NCBI GenBank assembly: GCA_023101725.1
Contig: JALJCO010001448.1
Location: 310,001-374,000 of the forward strand
Length of the DNA: 64,000 bases
DNA from: Atherinomorus stipes
Lineage: Eukaryota; Chordata; Actinopteri; Atheriniformes; Atherinidae
Reading direction: 5' to 3'
Shown piece by piece: positions 61,007 to 64,000 of the stretch. The notes beneath the pieces were generated by a model. It made no database searches, was not told the origin of the DNA, and was given only the letters and a program-made list of their open reading frames with translations. Numbering within the stretch: position 1 is the stretch's first letter; each line of letters opens with the position of its first letter. The position numbers were made by a program, and so were the translations under genes.

Positions 61007-61051
61007 CTAAAAATAAGGTCCAGGTTAAAAAAGAAGAAAGTTATCCTTTAA
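61007..61051 (-). mobile_element. Solo right end of the TTAA foldback family
   Basis: AAATAAGGTCCAGGTTAAAA and GAAAGTTATCCTTTAA match the right end of 36520-38642. Confidence 0.75.
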
Positions 61052-62432
61052 TCTGTCATCCACCGCTTGGTCTGTACGAGACAGCCATGAACATGAACTC
61101 TGTAGGACTCCTCACTCCTCCTCAGCCTGTCTGCCGTTCATGAAACCAATTCAGCCAGGATGCCCTGAAAAGCCAGATTATTTTCTCTGATCCTGGATAT
61201 CTGCATTCTACTCTGGCGAAACAGGCCTCGGGAAGAAGTTTAGTCTGATGGTGGCATTTAACATTAGATTATTAGCTGCTGGCTACCTAATCAAGCAAAG
61301 AAGCCAGGAGTTTCTGAGTGGAGTCCAGGGTGAGCAGCTGCAAGCAGATGAGGAGAAGCAAAGATCCCTGCATATTAAAAAGAGCAAAGGAGTTTAATTG
61401 CAGACATCTAAGGGCACGAAGAGGTTATGCTGATGAGGCTAGATTAGTTCAGAGGGATTCACACATTTACAGAGTAGGCCTGAACGATATGGAGAAAAAC
61501 AGGAAAAATTGCAATTTAATCTTTTAAAATTCAAGCGTTTGTTCTGCGTTCACACAGAAATAAATAATTTACATAAGATGGAGGATTACTACATGAGATG
61601 ACATCTAAATGTGAACTAATCTATATTCTAACAAGGACGTGAAACTGAGACATGAACAACTTCACTTGCTGACTACAAAATGCTAGATTTTTCCTCTAGA
61701 AAAGGTTTAAACTTCCTCTTTGTGGTAAAAACTAAACAGTCTGATGTTATTTTTCTAACAGCTCCTCATTTTCTCAACATGATTTCAGTATTTCAAACAC
61801 AGGCAATCACTTTCCAACCAGCGTGTGGGACAATATGTGGCTGTAGCCAGACTGAAAATAAAACTCAAAACTGGCACTGATCGTCAGATATTAATTCCTC
61901 TTAGTGAAGAATGTGAACAGAAACATTTAATTTAAAGTTCTGTAACATGTAGTACACTCTTACTTAGAAAACAGCAAGTTTAAAAGTTAAATTTCTTAAA
62001 ATGGTGAACTTTAACCAGGTCTATTCAAGTTTGGCCAGGGATAATTTTTTATTTCTTTTTCTACCTTTTATTGGGGGGGGGGGGGTGAAAAGGAAATAAA
62101 AGCCTTTGGCAAGAACCTAAATAGAGCTGTTGTTTATTAATGTCCATGTCTGTCATCTGATTTAGTTCCAAACGATCCAAACGTTGCCCAACCCTAGTTC
62201 TGGCCCGGTGTTCTTATGTTCAGAAACTCTGATGTTCCTCTGCAACTAGGGAATTTATTTGAGAAGGTCCTGCAGCTCGCAGGACGAGGTGGAGTCAGAT
62301 GTTGGGCTGGGTAGGACGTCCGACTCTGTCCACAACCTGTTGTGATTGTTTTATTCTAACCCCCACGCCTTTCCCCTAACCAGCCTATCTGGCCTCCCCC
62401 ATCAGATGTCCAACCCCACCCCATATCCTAAC
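61052..62432. other. Upstream intron stretch with hAT-like ends
   Basis: GTAGGCCTGAACGATATGGA at 61473 and ACGTTGCCCAACCCTAG at 62179 look like hAT-type termini facing each other, but the flanking 8-mers differ, so I do not call one element. A G13 run lies at 62073. Confidence 0.35.
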
Positions 62433-62688
62433 TGACTACGTGGAGACCTCCACCAAGCAGCGCAGTTCCCCCATATGCCTCCATCTCGCAATGAAGAAGA
62501 TATCCTCAAAAAATTCCTGGATCACGACAGTGATTCGGATCAAAACCAAAATATAACAGCTCTTCCTTGAGGCGTTATCAACATTCCCTGGAAATTTAAT
62601 CCAAATCCGTTCATAACATTTTGCCCTGTAGCAAAATAACTCAAATGTTGGTAATTGTGTTACCTCCCTGGTGGAGGTAATAAACATG
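62433..62688. repeat. Dispersed fish repeat with GGTGGAGGTAATA end
   Basis: GGAGACCTCCACCAAGCAGC, ATTCCTGGATCACGACAGTG, ATCCAAATCCGTTCATAACA and TACCTCCCTGGTGGAGGTAA. A pattern seen often in fish introns, perhaps an RTE-type 3' end (inference). Confidence 0.5.
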
Positions 62689-63068
62689 CCCAGAGGAAAA
62701 TTTTACTTCTCAAAGCTTTCTGTTTTGCATCTCAGGAGTTAAAAAGGAGATCTCATCCCCCTCATTCAGGTTTCAAATCGTTCTCATGAATGTCTCTTTC
62801 GTTTCTCCTAAAATTCACCAGGAGAAATGGTCTTATTTGAGACTTAATGCAGACATCTTAAGAATTGTTTGAGAAATGATTGCAATCTCCTTTGGAACTG
62901 GAAGTGAGACTAGGTTGAGACTTTGTGCAACTTTTCTATCTGGAGACGAGGTTGAGAAACAGGAGAAATGAGCCGTTGTCTCATTTAGCTCTCACGTGGA
63001 TCTCACATTTATCTAGAAGTAAATGAGACCTTTATGAGATCTCCTTTCCTAAATTATTTTCCTCTGGG
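62689..63068. mobile_element. Inverted-repeat element, 380 bp
   Basis: CCCAGAGGAAAAT and ATTTTCCTCTGGG at the ends; inner AAAGGAGATCTCAT and ATGAGATCTCCTTT are inverted too. Rich in TGAGAC/GTCTCA words. No target duplication seen. Confidence 0.75.
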
Positions 63069-64000
63069 TGGAGACAGTAGAGGCGGTATTGTCTGGTTTA
63101 TTATGAAATCATGGCAGGGACATTGCTACATCCAAACCAAGAATGCCATCCTTTTTCTTTGAAACTTTCCACAATTTTCCCCGATATCACTCACAAACTC
63201 ACACATTGCAGCTGGTGAATGTATTGTGTTAATTTCTGCCAATCAATGAGGGCGTGCACAAACAATGCTTTAAACAAACACAAACTTCACAAAGCAGCCA
63301 TAATGAACGAGTACACCGACTTAAAAGAAAGGCCGCAACTCACATGAATAATGAAATGTTTGAAAGTGTACATCAACAGAACATCAGGGATCATCCTCAG
63401 AGAAGAGCAGTCCAAGGAACAGCTTAGATACCACACAGACCCCCCCCCCAGGCTCCCCAGCAGCTCCATCACTGGTGTGTGTACATTTCATATATTGATA
63501 TAAAATCCGTTTTTTCTGACCTCCCCTGACTCTAATTTCCATTTGTCTAATCTATTTGAGCAGAAACCTGCGTTTGGCTTTTTCATCAGGACAGAAAAAA
63601 GTAATCCACCTCATTACCACCTGAAAGGCTTTGAACAGCCACATGACATCTGGCGGTTTGAGCATGAAACCCATATTGGCAAAGAGACATGAGAGAATAG
63701 ATTAATTGAGATACCGTAGCACAGAGATACAATAATTTCTCTCTCACTCAGTTTTCTCCTCATCTTTGGAAATACAGCTGATTTTCTTCAAGATCTGAGA
63801 GCAGCTGAACAACCGTGTTACAGATCAACTGATGCGTCTTCTGTTTTTTGAAATAAAGTCACATATTAACCTTCAGACCACCTCCTCTAATAACAGGTCA
63901 TTGTTGACGCTATAATGAGACAGGGTGGCTACATAACCTCTCTTTCTTTTTAACATTTTTAGTCTGATCAGTACCCACAGGAAAAATGTGCTGCTCATTT
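63069..64000. other. Window end, nothing recognised
   Basis: No exon of copine and no repeat family identified. A C10 run lies at 63440-63449. Confidence 0.45.

Noticed and set aside
61473..62195. A hAT element between TAGGCCTGAACG and CCCAACCCTA
   Set aside because: The inverted ends match poorly and the adjacent 8-mers differ; they are probably ends of two unrelated copies.

Overview
This window is vertebrate nuclear DNA, most likely from a ray-finned (teleost) fish. It is AT-rich and intron-like and has no bacterial-style gene packing. It carries AG/GT-bounded micro-exons, tRNA-derived SINEs, L2-type and restriction-endonuclease-type LINE scraps, Tc1-like, hAT, Harbinger-like and TTAA-target DNA elements, and long microsatellites. 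Almost none of the long open frames are genes.

The one host gene I can support is on the minus strand. It is a copine, best matched to copine-9 (cpne9). Three consecutive coding exons join in frame and encode the front part of the first C2 (C2A) domain: 48460-48500 (41 bp), 31825-31871 (47 bp) and 4864-4967 (104 bp). They give 192 coding bases spread over 43.6 kb. The two introns between them are about 16.6 and 26.9 kb. The start codon and first exon should lie beyond position 64000. The rest of the gene (end of C2A, C2B, VWA domain) should lie before position 1. Everything else from 4864 to 48500 is therefore intronic, and the flanks are probably intronic too.

Layout. 1-4.9 kb: a TTAA-type repeat, a SINE tail, and an inverted pair of MITEs around an (AT)n tract. 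5-8.2 kb: half of a foldback element, then a two-exon plus-strand fragment resembling the multicopy fish SAMD3-like family. 10.5-12.7 kb: a third MITE copy, microsatellites and SINE tails. 13.9-17.6 kb: a nested block in which a terminal-inverted-repeat (TIR) element holds a second TTAA-repeat copy, which in turn holds a 1350-bp hAT element with a perfect 8-bp target duplication; the empty site survives in the first copy. 17.8-23.4 kb: a Harbinger-like element, TTAA and other TIR elements, and Tc1 remnants. 25.5-31.7 kb: a TIR element with a nested SINE, a chain of TTAA elements, and a 305-bp hAT MITE carrying TCTCGCGAGA. 33.8-38.6 kb: TIR elements, including a TTAA foldback interrupted by a Harbinger-like element that keeps a piece of both of its ORFs. 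40.7-41.9 kb: a GGAT-type satellite with a duplicated ~455-bp higher-order unit. 44.7-47.6 kb: nested TIR elements. 48.5-55 kb: exon, SINE, (CT)68, L2-like reverse-transcriptase remnant, a second intact-ended hAT, a long hairpin and a LINE 3' end. 57-63 kb: a TTAA element with an internal 200-bp duplication, a Tc1 C-terminus and further TIR elements.

I found no operon, CRISPR array, tRNA or rRNA gene, or novel defence or metabolic system. The real content is a transposon-filled copine gene. The most informative parts are the datable nested insertions and a few elements carrying transcription-factor palindromes.
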